Positions 45,351-56,003 of a DNA stretch of 64,000 bases are shown piece by piece. Each line of letters opens with the position of its first letter. Within the stretch, counting starts at the first letter, position 1. The stretch comes from Silene conica (Eukaryota > Streptophyta > Magnoliopsida > Caryophyllales > Caryophyllaceae). The notes under the pieces were generated by a model. That model did no database searches, was not told the origin of the DNA, and saw only the letters and a list, made by a program, of their open reading frames with translations. Where the stretch lies: the NCBI GenBank assembly GCA_029255685.2, contig CM055314.2, positions 44,474,772 through 44,538,771 on the forward strand, in the 5' to 3' direction. Both the position numbers and the translations under genes were made by a program.

Positions 45351-46305
45351 GATTCTTTATTGAAGTTCATCAATGCTGCTGATAATGAGAAAGATATGTA
45401 TAGAGACGAAATTTTTAATACTTGGGAAAACGTCATTGAGAATAGCCAAGGCTCCCTTGACATCGGAGCCGATTGGGTATGTTTTTATTGGCTTATTAGA
45501 TGTTTTTTGTTTTTCTAAATTCTTTATTGATTTTTTATTAGAAAATCTCTATATTTTTATCATGTCAGGTTTTTCTCCCTGTTCATTTTGGAGAGCATTT
45601 TTTCTGTGTTGCTTTAAATTTTTTGGGGAAGAGTATCAACTATCTTGACAATCGGGTATACGATGATTTTGACGATAGTATCTGGTTGGTGGCTAGCAAA
45701 TCGATTGTACGTACCTTATATTTATGTTTTTTGTTTAAAGTTATACTTTTTGTGGTTATTTGTATTTTCTATAATGTTAATATTGTAATGTATAATAGAT
45801 GTTATTGTATTTTTTTACTTGAGAATGACTGACTTTGTTTTTAAAATTAACCAGGTTGAAATATTTGGTAGCTTTCTTTTAAAGAGAGGGTATGAACGAG
45901 GCAGCGAGGTCTCTAATTTCAAATTTGTAAATGTGGATTTTCCGTGGAAATTAGAAGGTCCTCAAAACTTAGATTGTGGTGTTTTTGTAATGATGCATAT
46001 GATGTTTTACAACGGAGAGTTGTTTACATCAGAGTTGCATGATCCATTAAAAAGGATTATTTACAGAGCTGAGATTGCTGCTATCCTATTTTTAGCTGAT
46101 ATCAACAAAGAAAGAGAGAAGTTGTTGCCTTTAGTTGAGGAATTTACAAAGATAAAGGAACACTTGCTCCCCGACTTGATTGAAAAGCGTAGTTTAGCTG
46201 AGATGGAAAACCTAAAGGCGGAGGCAACTGATCTGGAGGTTGCTAGGATATTAGCTGAGAAACTGGTTGCTGGTGAAGAAACTCCGGTAGGTTCAAAAAA
46301 AAACT

Positions 46306-48086
46306 GTGCTAAATGAGCCATTCAGTGCTGGGATAATTAGATCATCCAGAGGTGGTTCTAGAAGAGCAAACTCTGATGGTCTTGGCTGCTCAATGAATTG
46401 TGGGAAGGCAGACAAAGGTATTGTTGTAGTGTCAAAAATTATGAGGACTAATAACAGATTCACAACTGGGTTACCAAGTCTGAAGAAACAAGTTATTGAC
46501 TATTGTTTCTTGGACGATTACACACTTAAAAATGAGTATGTTCTTTTTCTCTTTTGTTGCACTTTAACTGTGGGTTCTTTTTCTCGTTGTGGTATTAGTG
46601 ATACTGTGTCTTTTTTTTTTGCAGTGAGCTTTTGTTTTCTTCTGGATCTGCTATTGTGGATAGGTCTGATGTTATCTCAACAAAACCTGATGATTACACT
46701 GACATACGGGTTATAGGAGCATGGTCAATTGTGTTGAATTACATGGAGGTTAAAGAGAAAGAATCGCCAATGATGATGTTCCTTGGTGCAGCACACATGG
46801 TATTAGTTGTTTTCACTTGTGCAGTTATTATATATTTTAGCTGTTTTCATTAAACCGGTGTTGAAAATTATGTCAGTTTTCAATTAAGTTAGTTTACAAT
46901 GATGATATTGTAATGCATAATATATGTTATTGTATTCAATTAAGTCAGTTTTCCATTTTGTGATAATTCATAATAGCTGTTATTGAATTGCATAATGTGA
47001 ATTATTGTATTGCATAATGTTAATTATTGTAATGCACAATACTTGTTATTGTATTCAGTAAAGTCATTTTTCCATTTGTGATACTTCATTTCTATTTTCA
47101 AAAGTTATGTGGGGTATTTGTATTTCATAATACCCTGTTATTTTAATTCATAATAGTTGTTATTGTATTCATTAAAGTAGACTTTTCCAAGTGTTATACT
47201 TCATTTCTTTTTTTAAAGTTATATTGGTTATTGTATTGCATAATACAATACCGGTGTATAAAATTCAGTTTTATTTGTGATAGGGAATTGTTGAAGACAT
47301 ACTGGAAACCACTCATGGGGTTCATACTCCAAATGACAGTGAGAAAGACAGGGTCATAGAGTTTTGGAATTATTATTTATCTGAACAAGTTATAAACTCT
47401 GAGATCGACGTGGACCTTATCTTCATCCCGGTGTCCTTAGACAGGCACTACTTTTGTGTTTGCATTAACTTCATGAACAAGATGGTTGACGTATTGGACC
47501 ATACATTGAATGCAAATTGGGAAAATTCTGATTTCTACAAACTTGCAAAGATTGCAGTATGTTCTCAAAATTCAAACTCTCTTAAGTAGTTATTGTATAG
47601 TTTTATGGATTATTATATAGATAAAAATGAGTTTATCTTAATTCAGTTATTGTAATGTCAAACATAGTTATTCCATTGTTTGAAACATAGTTATTCCAAT
47701 GTTAAAAAACACAGTTATTGTATTTGTCTACACAAGTTATTGTAATGTGTGTGTTTTTGTACATGGTGTAGGTTGAATTGTTTTCCGACTTTCTGGATAC
47801 AAGGAAAACATCAAAAGTAAGGATTCTCATTAACACATTTAAATTTGTTAATGTTGATTTTAAATGGAAAACAAAAGCTCTGAATGATTACGAATCAAGA
47901 TTCTTTACCATGTTTCACATGCTCACATATGAAGGGAAGCACGACAAGGAGTTGGTATCAATTAAGAAGAAAATGGAGAGGATCCCTTTGTGGATTGAGA
48001 TGATGTGTATTTTGTTGATGTCAGATGCCAATGACTCAAGAGCGTCTCTTTTGGAAGAAGTGGTAAATTTCAGGAAATACATATAG
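46306..48086 (+). pseudogene. Second, degenerate ULP1-like protease module
   Basis: Exons 46306-46535, 46625-46799, 47284-47556 and 47772-48086 parallel those of the first module in order and splice phase: VIDYCFLDDYTLKNE mirrors VLDYCFLHDHDLRMG, and FKFVNVDFKW mirrors FKFVNVDFPW. His (LDRHYFCVCINF) and Asp (VDVLDHT) are kept. At the Gln-Asp-Cys-Gly site the sequence reads LNDYESRFF, so the cysteine position is Ser (47895) and Gln is gone: it should be inactive. The module opens one base out of frame with the first across a run of nine A (46295-46303). It may have been the C-terminal half of one two-module protein, or a separate gene. Confidence 0.75.
46850..47280 (+). repeat. GTTATTGTA repeats in the intron of the second module
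   Basis: Same words and same larger repeat as the intron at 44106-45350, in the homologous position. Confidence 0.85.
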
Positions 48087-48286
48087 CAAATAGAGAAGAA
48101 TCTTATAAACGATAGGAGAAGTGGTATGAAAAGGTATAAAAGGGTAGCTTTAAGAGGTTTTGCTCCAAAAAAATGAGCTCCTTTTTAAATGTTGGAAATT
48201 GTAAATGTGTGGAAATTGTAAATGTTGGAAATTGTAAATGTTGCATGGTATGGGAAAGGATTGTGTTTTTGTAAAGCCTAGAAAGG

Positions 48287-49015
48287 GTTATTTTGTGACA
48301 GTTATTGTAATCGTCTCAGACAGTTATTGTAATCATCTCAGACAGTTATTGTAATTGTTTTTCAGACAGTTATTGTAATGGTTTCAGGCAGTTATTTTAA
48401 TTGTTGTTATTTTAATGGGGTTAGACAGTTATTTTAGCAGTTTTTACACAGTTATTGTATTATATAAGTTCTGTTATTGTATCTAGTATTGACTTCATTT
48501 AAGACAGTTATTGTATTATATAAGTTCTGTTATTGTATCTAGTAGTGACTTCATTTAAGACAGTTATTTTATTATATAAGTTTTGTTATTATATCTAGTA
48601 GTGACTTCATTTAAGACAGTTATTGTATTATAAAACTCAGTTATTGTATCCAGTAGTGACTTCATGGGTGTTGTGTAATTATGTTATTCTTTTACTCATT
48701 TAGTTTAATGTTTTCAGACAGTTATTGTAATGGGTTCATACAGTTATTGTAATAATTTCAGACAGTTATTGTAATGATTTCAGACAGTTATTTTAATAGT
48801 TTCACACAGTTATTGTAATGGTTTTAAGACAGTTATTGTAATGGTTTAAGTCAGTTATTGTAATGGGTTCATACAGTTATTGTAATGATTTCGGACAGTT
48901 ATTTTAATAGTTTCAGACAGTTATTGTAATTGGGTCAGACAGTTATTGTAATGGTTTAAGACAGTTATTGTAATGGTTTAAGTCAGTTATTGTAATGGTT
49001 TCGAGATAGTTATTC
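48287..49015 (+). repeat. GTTATTGTAAT minisatellite between the two MULE genes
   Basis: About 30 copies of CAGTTATTGTAATGGTTTCA-like units of 20-26 bp run head to tail in one orientation, with variants ending TATATAAGTTCTGTTATTGT in the middle. It lies between the convergent 3' ends of the ULP1-like and transposase genes. Confidence 0.9.
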
Positions 49016-49271
49016 AAAAGAATACCATTTCCATGCCAAAATTGCACATGTTGAAATGCAAAAACACGGTTTTCATCATTTTTAGATCAACTCAAAAATG
49101 CAAAATGTAAGACAAATTACCAATCTATTATTGATTATTGATTATTCTAAAGTTTCTTACACGAAATAGAGATTCTCAACTATAGGGAGTATAGTAATCT
49201 AAGACAAAATACTAAGATATTTTTTATTATTGTAAAGTTGTGATACGATTATTGTAAATCTGTTCATTGGA

Positions 49272-51022
49272 TCGCTTATTCATCCTCCATTTCATCTCCC
49301 TCTTCATCTTCTTCCTCAGGTGCATGCTCAACAAATGGATTTGGGCAGTTTCTTTTGTCATGGTTTCCCATTTGTTTGTCGTTATTACATAGCCTCTTTG
49401 GTTTGCTTGCTTTTTCAATTGCCTTTTCCTTGTTTGATTTCATTCTCTTGCCACTTCATTTGTTTTTTGCAATCTTTGGTGGGTGAACAGTAATGTTTGA
49501 TATTGCGGAACAACTTAAGAGCATTTCCAATTCTTGTTCCTTTGTCAAGTTCTCTTTTGTTGGACAAATTTTCTCTCGAAATTGTAAAAGCATCACACTT
49601 AGTTCCTTTATATGGTCTTGAGGCATTGACTTCAGAGCACTTATTGTTGCATAAAACTCAGACCATACTCTTGATAATTCCAGCTTTCTTAAGTCAGTTG
49701 GATCATAATCTTGTAATAACTTTCCATCCAGTCCAAACAAAGGCTTTCTATATGATTTCTTCATCCATCTACTTGCGATGTACTTCTCCGGTATGCTAAT
49801 CATTCCTTTACCTGATAGTACCCATATTATGTGTTTACACAGGATTCCTTTCCTTTCAAACATCTTGCATGTACATGTTGTTTCTTTTGTTTCGGTATTG
49901 TGAACAACCTGCATGACAATATAGTTATTATATTGCATAATAGCTGTTATTGTAATTCATAATAGCTATTATTATATTTGAATCTTTGTTTGATTATTGT
50001 AATGCATAATATAAGGTTAAGTGGATCAGTTATTATAATGTTAAAAAACAGTTATTTTATTGCATAATGCTAGTTATTTTATTGCATTCAGTAAATTTGT
50101 ATGTTGAATAATCACACAGTTATTGTAATGTATAATAGTTATTATTATATTGAATCTTTGTTGATTATTGCAATGCATAAGAGCTTGTTATTGTAAAACA
50201 TATTGGTGATTATTGTAATGCATAATATAAGGTTAAGTGGATCAGTTATTATAATGTTAAAAAACAGTTATTGTATTCAACAAATTCAGTTATTCTATCT
50301 TCTGTAAAACGAAATAACCTGAAATATTCTACGATTCTTGTAGGCATCTTCAACATCTATAATGTGAATGTTTCCTTGCTCAGAAAATCCTCTAACTGCA
50401 CAAGAACAGAGAGCCGCCTGTAATTGTTCTTGGAATTCATAAAAAACAGTGTGTGTAGATTTTGGAGGCATGTTTCTCAATCATAGTCTTAGATGAAACC
50501 TGAGGCAATGTGCTGTCACTTGCTGCATCAAGACATTTCTGATTATAGCGTTGTTGTTCCATTGCACTTTGAAAGCGCAACCAAAATTCAACAAGTGTCT
50601 CATTTATGCTCTCGAATCTTTTGAAGTAACTGTTTTTACTCTCCGATCTTTGTGTTGTTTTCAAAAGGCAACCTAAAGGCAAATCCCGGAAGTAAGCAGG
50701 TATCCATTTGTGTCTTTTGCCAGACATGTATGTCAACCAAGTGTTATCATTTAACTCAAAGTCACTGATCACTTGAACCCATTTTTCTTCAAACTCTAAT
50801 GGTTCCAAGTCAGTGTCCCAAACAACTGAACATAGTCTCTCAACAAAGTCTGTTTCCTTACAAATGTGTGATTCAACTTTATCAGTTAATTTTGACATTA
50901 TATGCCACATGTAGTAGCGATGTCTTGCTTTCTTGAATACGGAATTCACCCCGAGTTTAATCGCTGGGTCTTGATCGGTAAGAATGCACTGAGGTTCTTT
51001 CATTCCCATACAATCAAGGAAC
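49272..51022 (-). pseudogene. FAR1-type MULE transposase, 5' end cut by copia
   Basis: This is a Mutator-like DDE transposase of the FAR1/FHY3 kind. Exon 51022-50319 carries CILTDQDPAIKLGVNSVF (a DDE aspartate), RHRYYMWHIMSKL, KWIPAYFRDLPLG and TTQRSESKNSYFKRFES, then YEFQEQLQAALCSC. After an intron (50318-49915), a SWIM zinc finger follows (CTCKMFERKGILCKH). A C-terminal knuckle-like motif (CNNDKQMGNHDKRNC, its second Cys replaced) closes the gene near 49272. Decay: a 2-base slip in an AC run near 50461, an in-frame stop at 49456 (the frame is otherwise open on both sides), and loss of the upstream part to the copia insertion at 51023. Domesticated FRS genes look similar, but the decay and repeats favour a transposon. 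Confidence 0.82.
49915..50318 (+). repeat. GTTATTGTA repeats in the transposase intron
   Basis: Same word family, again reading GTTATTGTAATGCATAATA on the + strand although the gene is on the minus strand. Confidence 0.85.
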
Positions 51023-52165
51023 TGTTGGAGTAAGTGTCCTCGACAATAATGTGATCACGTCAATAATATAATTAATTGACAAATCTCTATAAAAGAATAT
51101 TCATGGGATGATTCTTTATCAAAAGTCAACTGGTCAACATTAATCGGTAATGATTGGCTTGCTAGAATTTGACATTACTGTCGTAATGACGGTGGTGACC
51201 AGTTGATCCCTTTAGGTCACACCTTTAGGACAACTCTCTTAATGATAAATGAAATAACTGTATATTGATACGAGTTAGTTCATTTCTAGTTTATAAATAA
51301 TATAAGGAGAAATTTATAATAAGATTATAAATTAAAACGTTTTTGTGATCGAAATGTCATCGCTATTACTTATATGTTTATGAAACATAAAATTACTCGA
51401 ATGAATTAATTTAACTACACTTGTTGTAGTAATAAAATACGATTAAATAGATATAAGTAATTATTTGAATTACTTTTAGATTTACGATAAAGAGTTTAAA
51501 AGTTAAACTACAAATTACGTAAACTAAATTGTCCTAACTAATATTACGTATGGGTCCATTTTTGTGACATGGACCGTGTGTTCTCACACACACATACAAC
51601 ATTACATATTTCCTAATGTGAGGAACATATGAAGGACATCTATTTAATGCTTATGGCTTGAGTGGGAAACATTGTAGAATATTAAGGTGCCATCCATTGG
51701 GCACTCTTATCCCACCACCCGGGCACCACCTTGAGGAGGAAAAAAAAGAATTTTGTTCCCTCATTCATTCATTCATGTTTTTGCTAGGGTTTTTTATTAG
51801 TGAGAAAAAGAAAGAAAACTCTCCCTAATTCAAACACTAAAACCGTGTAGCCTCCTTTGTGAACTAGAGATTTTTGTATATTGTTCTAGCAAAATAACAT
51901 ACAAAACATTGAGTGTAGTGTGTCTTGGTGTTCATCTTTTGGAGGTCATCTCTTTGAAGGCTCAAGGAGGATCATCCGTGTGATAAGCTCAAGAACAAGT
52001 GAAGAAGGTGACTTCACTTGTGCCCTATTTTAGCCGAGACTAGCAATGTAAGGAAGCTTGTTCTTCCTCTTGAATCTCGTTTAATCTTTTGTTAAGCATG
52101 CATAAGTTCAACTAATTATATGATAATAATATTAGTATGACTAAAGAAGGTATTTAAACCTAACA
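51023..52165 (+). repeat. 5' LTR of the copia element (1143 bp)
   Basis: TGTT...AACA ends, immediately followed by AT and the tRNA-iMet primer site. AT-rich, no coding. Confidence 0.88.
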
Positions 52166-52261
52166 ATTGGTATCAGAGCATAGGTTGTTGCATGATTATA
52201 ATCGGTTTTTAGTTTTTCCGAGTTATGAGACTTAGGCCCTGTTCTTTCTGGCTTTTTAGAG

Positions 52262-52445
52262 CTGAACTGAATTGAGCTGAACTGAAAGGGGCTGAGCTGA
52301 ACTGAACTGAGCAGAGCTAAACTGAATCGAGCTGAGCTGAACTGAACTGAACTGAACTGAGCTGAGCTGAACTGAATCGAGCTGAACTGAACTAAACTGA
52401 ACTGAATTGAATTTAATCGAACTGAACTGAACAGGGCTGAATGAA
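52262..52445 (+). repeat. Subterminal GCTGAACTGAA repeats, left
   Basis: About 180 bp of CTGAA/CTGAG pentamers in runs, just inside the left terminal repeat. The same orientation recurs at the right end. Confidence 0.9.
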
Positions 52446-52796
52446 GCTGAAATTAATAGAAATAACTTAAGTTTAATTAAAGTATACTAAATAATAATAA
52501 TAATATAAAAAAATGTTTGATTAATACAAATTTGCGATTTATTAAAAAACAATTATATTAAAAAAATATTAATTTTTAAGCATATTTTTTTAGTAGTAAA
52601 CTCTTATGGACTTTGCTTTTTTCTTTTCTTGTGTTTTAAAATTAACAAAAGCAACATTTAAATATTTTACGTCTAATTAACATAAATTTTTTTTTTATTA
52701 TCTAAACATTTTACGTCTAAGTGTGGTAAATGTGGCATGTATTTCATTTTTTTTATTATCTAAACATTAATTATTTTTATATATAAACATTTATAG

Positions 52797-53287
52797 GTAA
52801 TTATTACTTGGTGGATTCGGGATACCCGAATACACTTGGGTATTTGTCTCTTATTAGCCATCCAAACTTAAGAAATCATGTGCCTGAATATAAGCATGCA
52901 CCTCCTAGCGGAATATTTGAACATTTTAATTATCGACATTCATCTTTGAGGATGACGGTTGAAATGGCATTTGGTCAGCTGAAGAGAAGGTGGAAGGTGT
53001 TAAAAGACATGCCACAAATGACAACGAAATATCAAATGTCAATTAGCGTATCCGCTTTTACACTTCATAATTTCATTCAGATGCATAAACCTGGTATTCC
53101 AGTTATACAACATCAAAGTATTCAAGGAAGAACATATTCAAACATGGATGATAAAGAACGGAAGAAATTCATGGACAAAGTTCGAAAAGAAATTGAAAAA
53201 AAATGGTGCGATATTGGTGTCCATAATAACCTCAAAGATGAAGCACGTCAGGATGATAACAATAATAATCATAATAAGAATTATTAA
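52797..53287 (+). pseudogene. Harbinger transposase, last exon only
   Basis: It opens after an acceptor-like TTTATAG with NYYLVDSGYPNT, the second-Asp motif of the HARBI1-type DDE nuclease (DDE_Tnp_4). It goes on to NYRHSSLRMTVEMAFGQLKR (catalytic Glu region), LHNFIQMH and a Lys/Asn-rich end. About 160 residues against roughly 350-450 in the full enzyme: the first catalytic Asp and the N-terminal half are missing, and the Myb-like partner gene is absent. Within 52235-53664 there is no room for them. Confidence 0.85.
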
Positions 53288-53344
53288 TTAATAATAATAA
53301 ATATAATAATAATAATAATAATAAAACAAAAACAACAACAATAC

Positions 53345-53431
<87 letters not shown>
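53283..53431. repeat. (AAT)n microsatellite
   Basis: Long AAT/TAA run, imperfect until about 53345 and pure after, directly behind the transposase stop. Confidence 0.95.
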
Positions 53432-53432
<1 letters not shown>

Positions 53433-53467
53433 TGGGATGTACGTAATAAAGTCGAGCTAAACTTAAT

Positions 53468-53640
53468 TGAAATGAATTACATGAAGCTAAGCTGAGCTGA
53501 ACTGAACTGAACTGAATGAAGCTGAGCTGAACTGAACTGAACTGAACTGAACTGAACTGAGCTGAACTGAACTGAATAGAGCTGAGCTGAACTGAACTGA
53601 GCTGAACTAAATAGAGCTGAGCTGAACTGAAACGAGCTGA
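53468..53640 (+). repeat. Subterminal GCTGAACTGAA repeats, right
   Basis: About 170 bp of the same CTGAA/CTGAG pentamer runs as at the left end, in direct orientation rather than inverted. Confidence 0.9.
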
Positions 53641-53667
53641 AAATAAGCCAGAAAGAACAGGGCCTTA

Positions 53668-55053
53668 AAAATAAAACTATTAATTTTGAGATTCATATGA
53701 TAAATCATTCGACATTTTGGCATGTTAATAAATCTGGTCCTAAAATGTTTTTAGGTTATCTAGATAATTTATGAGATTTAAATATTGTTCATTGTATATA
53801 ATTTTAATCATTTGTATGTATTTTATGAGAAAATCGAATTAAATGGTTAAAATAGAAGGAAAACGTTTCTAGCCTTGTAATTTTCACACGACGTCACATG
53901 CTTATTTTATTTAATGTATGTAAAATTTGGTACAATATGATGTTGTATAGCATGTTTTACGATTTTATTAGTTAAAACCGTATAAAGAGGTAATTTTGGC
54001 CAAATATATATGATATTTCGAGTTATTTTTCGAATAAAGTGACCAAAATTTTTGGACATTATAAATATTCATGTAATATTTCAGAATGTTCGTGAAAATA
54101 AAATCCAAATTTCGAAAATTTTATAATTTGTTTGGATTTAATTCGTACAGAGTTATGTATTTTAAGGCATTATGAACAATATAAACATAATTAAAGGGTT
54201 AGTTATTATCAAAATTATTTATGACTAATTTTGAATCCTAAAGTGTGTTAGGATATTATTTAGAAGATAAGTTTTTTTATGTTTTAATTTATGCATTTTA
54301 ACGGGTTAAATTGCAAAATCTCATAAAACCGATTTATTGTTAACCTAATAAGTTATTAGGGCGATTTGGCATCTAAAATGAACATATTCATAACATTTAT
54401 ATTGCTGCCTTTTTCTTATGAATGTCATATTTTATTGCATTATTTTGAATCATGTAATCATTCTAGTATGGCCTTAGTTTAATCGGTAACTCCCGTAATG
54501 AAAGGGGTTATTGATTTGGTTGTAATTTTGTGATCTCGTATCACCCAATTGTAATTTATTTCTATTTTATAATGTATAAAGTAGACTAGAAAAGTTGTAA
54601 TTCTTGTAAATTCCGGAGAGCCTTGAAGACGGTGCCATTCGGAAAGGAGTTCCGATCAAGACGGTGTTAGCCTCGATGTGCGTGCCTCGTGAAGTTCAAG
54701 GGACCAAAGGAGTTGTTTTCCGAATTTGTACTTTTGTTATTTCTTTTCTAGAAAAGGCCATACTAGGAATTTTATTATTTGCTTTATTTTGTTTTAATAT
54801 GTTGCATGCATAGCCAAATCGCCATTAACATGTCATGCATATCGAGTATCGAGTCTTCAACGTATCATTTTATTATCGATAATTCACCTAATTAGTTCAC
54901 TTAAAAGGAGATAGATAATATTTGATAAGATCTCTTACGTATAAAATATTGAGACTTAGCCTTACCAAAGAGTATGGACCCATGAATCCCTTCTTCACAA
55001 AAATGTAGGCTCGGCTAAACCGGGGTACTAAAATTGTCACGTTGGGTAAGTGG
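53668..55053 (+). other. Leader of the copia element, middle part
   Basis: 1.4 kb of AT-rich sequence between the Harbinger and CRM-like insertions, without coding sequence that I recognise. A GC-richer stretch at 54618-54715 (GAAGACGGTGCC...) is followed by a pyrimidine-rich run. It continues at 61186. Confidence 0.6.
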
Positions 55054-55896
55054 TGATGCAGGAGCAAAGGGGGATGCCTTGTTCACAAACCAAGAGAAAT
55101 GGCCAGAGTCCTTAAGAGAGTTGTCTAACCAGGGGCTCCAATTGCTCTTCCAACACTAAGTCCAACCCTAAACCTTAGTTAGTTATGTTTAAATAAAGAC
55201 CTGCAAGCTTACATGAAATGGACCAGCAACAAGGAACCTTCCTTGCTTTTGCAAAGCTGGTACTACAACTTTCAAGGAGACCTTGGGAATACCCTTGTCA
55301 CTTATCACGAAATCAATAAGACAACCAAGCAGAGAAGAAGGAGCAGAAAGTCTTTATTTCCATTTTAGGAAGCAGACAAACCAGACTGTTTTGACAGAAG
55401 AAAAGCTTCCTGGCAGCATGCTTTCTGGCAGACTGCAAGATGCTTTTGGGAGCCTGTTTTATGCAGTTTGGGACCATGGACTCCAACGTTCTTATTTGCT
55501 TATATGCTGCTACTTTTGTGTAGTTATCAGGGCCTCTATGAGCCACTAGATTAAGTCACTTGAAGGGTTCAGATTTCTTTTGTAAAGTCTATATAAAGAC
55601 TGAAACTTTGCAATGTAAAGACAGACTTGAATGAATTCAGAAAACCTTAAGAGTTTCTCTCTTATTTTCAGTTAACTTGTGCTTTGCTTAGTTAACACAA
55701 ATAACTTGTGCTTCGCTTAGTTGTTTGGCTTAAGAGTGGTTTAATCCCTTGTGCATTGCTTGGGTGATTAAATTATTCTTGAGATTCACTGTTCTAAGAG
55801 ATTTCTGTGCTTTGCTTGAGTCTCGAAGTTCAGGGTTTAATTATCTTTGTTTTAAGTTTACAGAAAAACCATATTGCCCCCTAGTTAGTCACATCA
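55054..55896 (+). repeat. 5' LTR of the young CRM-like element (843 bp)
   Basis: TGATGC...ACATCA, TATA box TATATAAA at 55590-55597. Confidence 0.95.
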
Positions 55897-55899
55897 AAT

Positions 55900-55912
55900 T
55901 GGTTATCAGAGC
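55900..55912 (+). other. Primer-binding site of the young CRM-like element
   Basis: TGGTTATCAGAGC: the usual iMet-tRNA site with one extra T, three bases after the LTR. Confidence 0.75.
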
Positions 55913-56003
55913 TAGCATATAACACAATCCTATCTTGTGTTAGTTCAAGAGAGAAACAAGTGAGTTCATCCACCTACCTACATTAAAAATACAAAACCTG
56001 ACC

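Larger units (their letters stand above)
41967..46316 (+). pseudogene. ULP1-like MULE gene, exon 2 (3' part) to exon 7, first protease module
   Basis: Peptidase C48 (ULP1/SENP) family enzymes cut SUMO-type conjugates. Exons by splice signals: 41967-42830, 42934-43832, 43922-44105, 45351-45476, 45569-45706, 45855-46316; all joins keep phase. The N-terminal part has KFPICKDDVHDIFGLPLGG, typical of transposon-borne ULP1 proteins. An acidic repeat region follows (43322-43560). The protease module shows His in GEHFFCVALNF (45596), Asp in INYLDNR (45647) and Gln-Cys in PQNLDCGVF (45963 and 45975), so all catalytic residues are present. Decay: two in-frame stops in exon 2 (42024, 42438), probably old Leu and Trp codons, and the retroelement nest at its start. 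No host role can be claimed. Confidence 0.8.
21714..51022. mobile_element. Mutator-like element (MULE) carrying ULP1-like and FAR1-type genes, split by nested insertions
   Basis: A + strand ULP1-like protease gene (22810-48086) and a - strand FAR1-type transposase gene (49272 to beyond 51022) converge within one stretch sharing the same GTTATTGTA repeats. ULP1-like genes carried by MULEs are known from plants (Kaonashi-type MULEs). The nest 23487-41962 sits inside exon 2, and the copia element at 51023 cuts the transposase gene, so the right terminus lies beyond the window. The left edge is placed near 21714, right of the TA run, but no matching terminal repeat can be seen to prove it. Both genes are decayed. 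Confidence 0.65.
52235..53664 (+). mobile_element. PIF/Harbinger DNA transposon, internally deleted
   Basis: Perfect 20-bp inverted ends GGCCCTGTTCTTTCTGGCTT (reverse complement at 53645-53664) with the 3-bp target duplication TTA on each side (52232-52234, 53665-53667), as PIF/Harbinger elements make. Inside remain the last transposase exon, a long AAT microsatellite and two large blocks of GAGCTGAACTGAACTGA-type subterminal repeats. Confidence 0.92.

Noticed and set aside
22810-48086. Host SUMO protease gene
   Set aside because: The N-terminal domain type, the repeat-filled introns and the adjacent transposase match MULE cargo; in-frame stops argue against a working host gene.
48287-49015. 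CRISPR-like appearance of regularly spaced CAGTTATTGTAAT repeats
   Set aside because: Plant DNA, spacing irregular, the intervals are degenerate copies of the same unit, and no cas genes: a minisatellite.
49272-51022. Host FAR1-related (FRS) gene
   Set aside because: The domain set would fit, but the frame is decayed, the intron holds MULE-type repeats, and it sits next to a transposon-type ULP1-like gene.
52808-53287. Host HARBI1-like gene
   Set aside because: Enclosed exactly by Harbinger inverted ends and TTA duplications, and lacks the N-terminal half.
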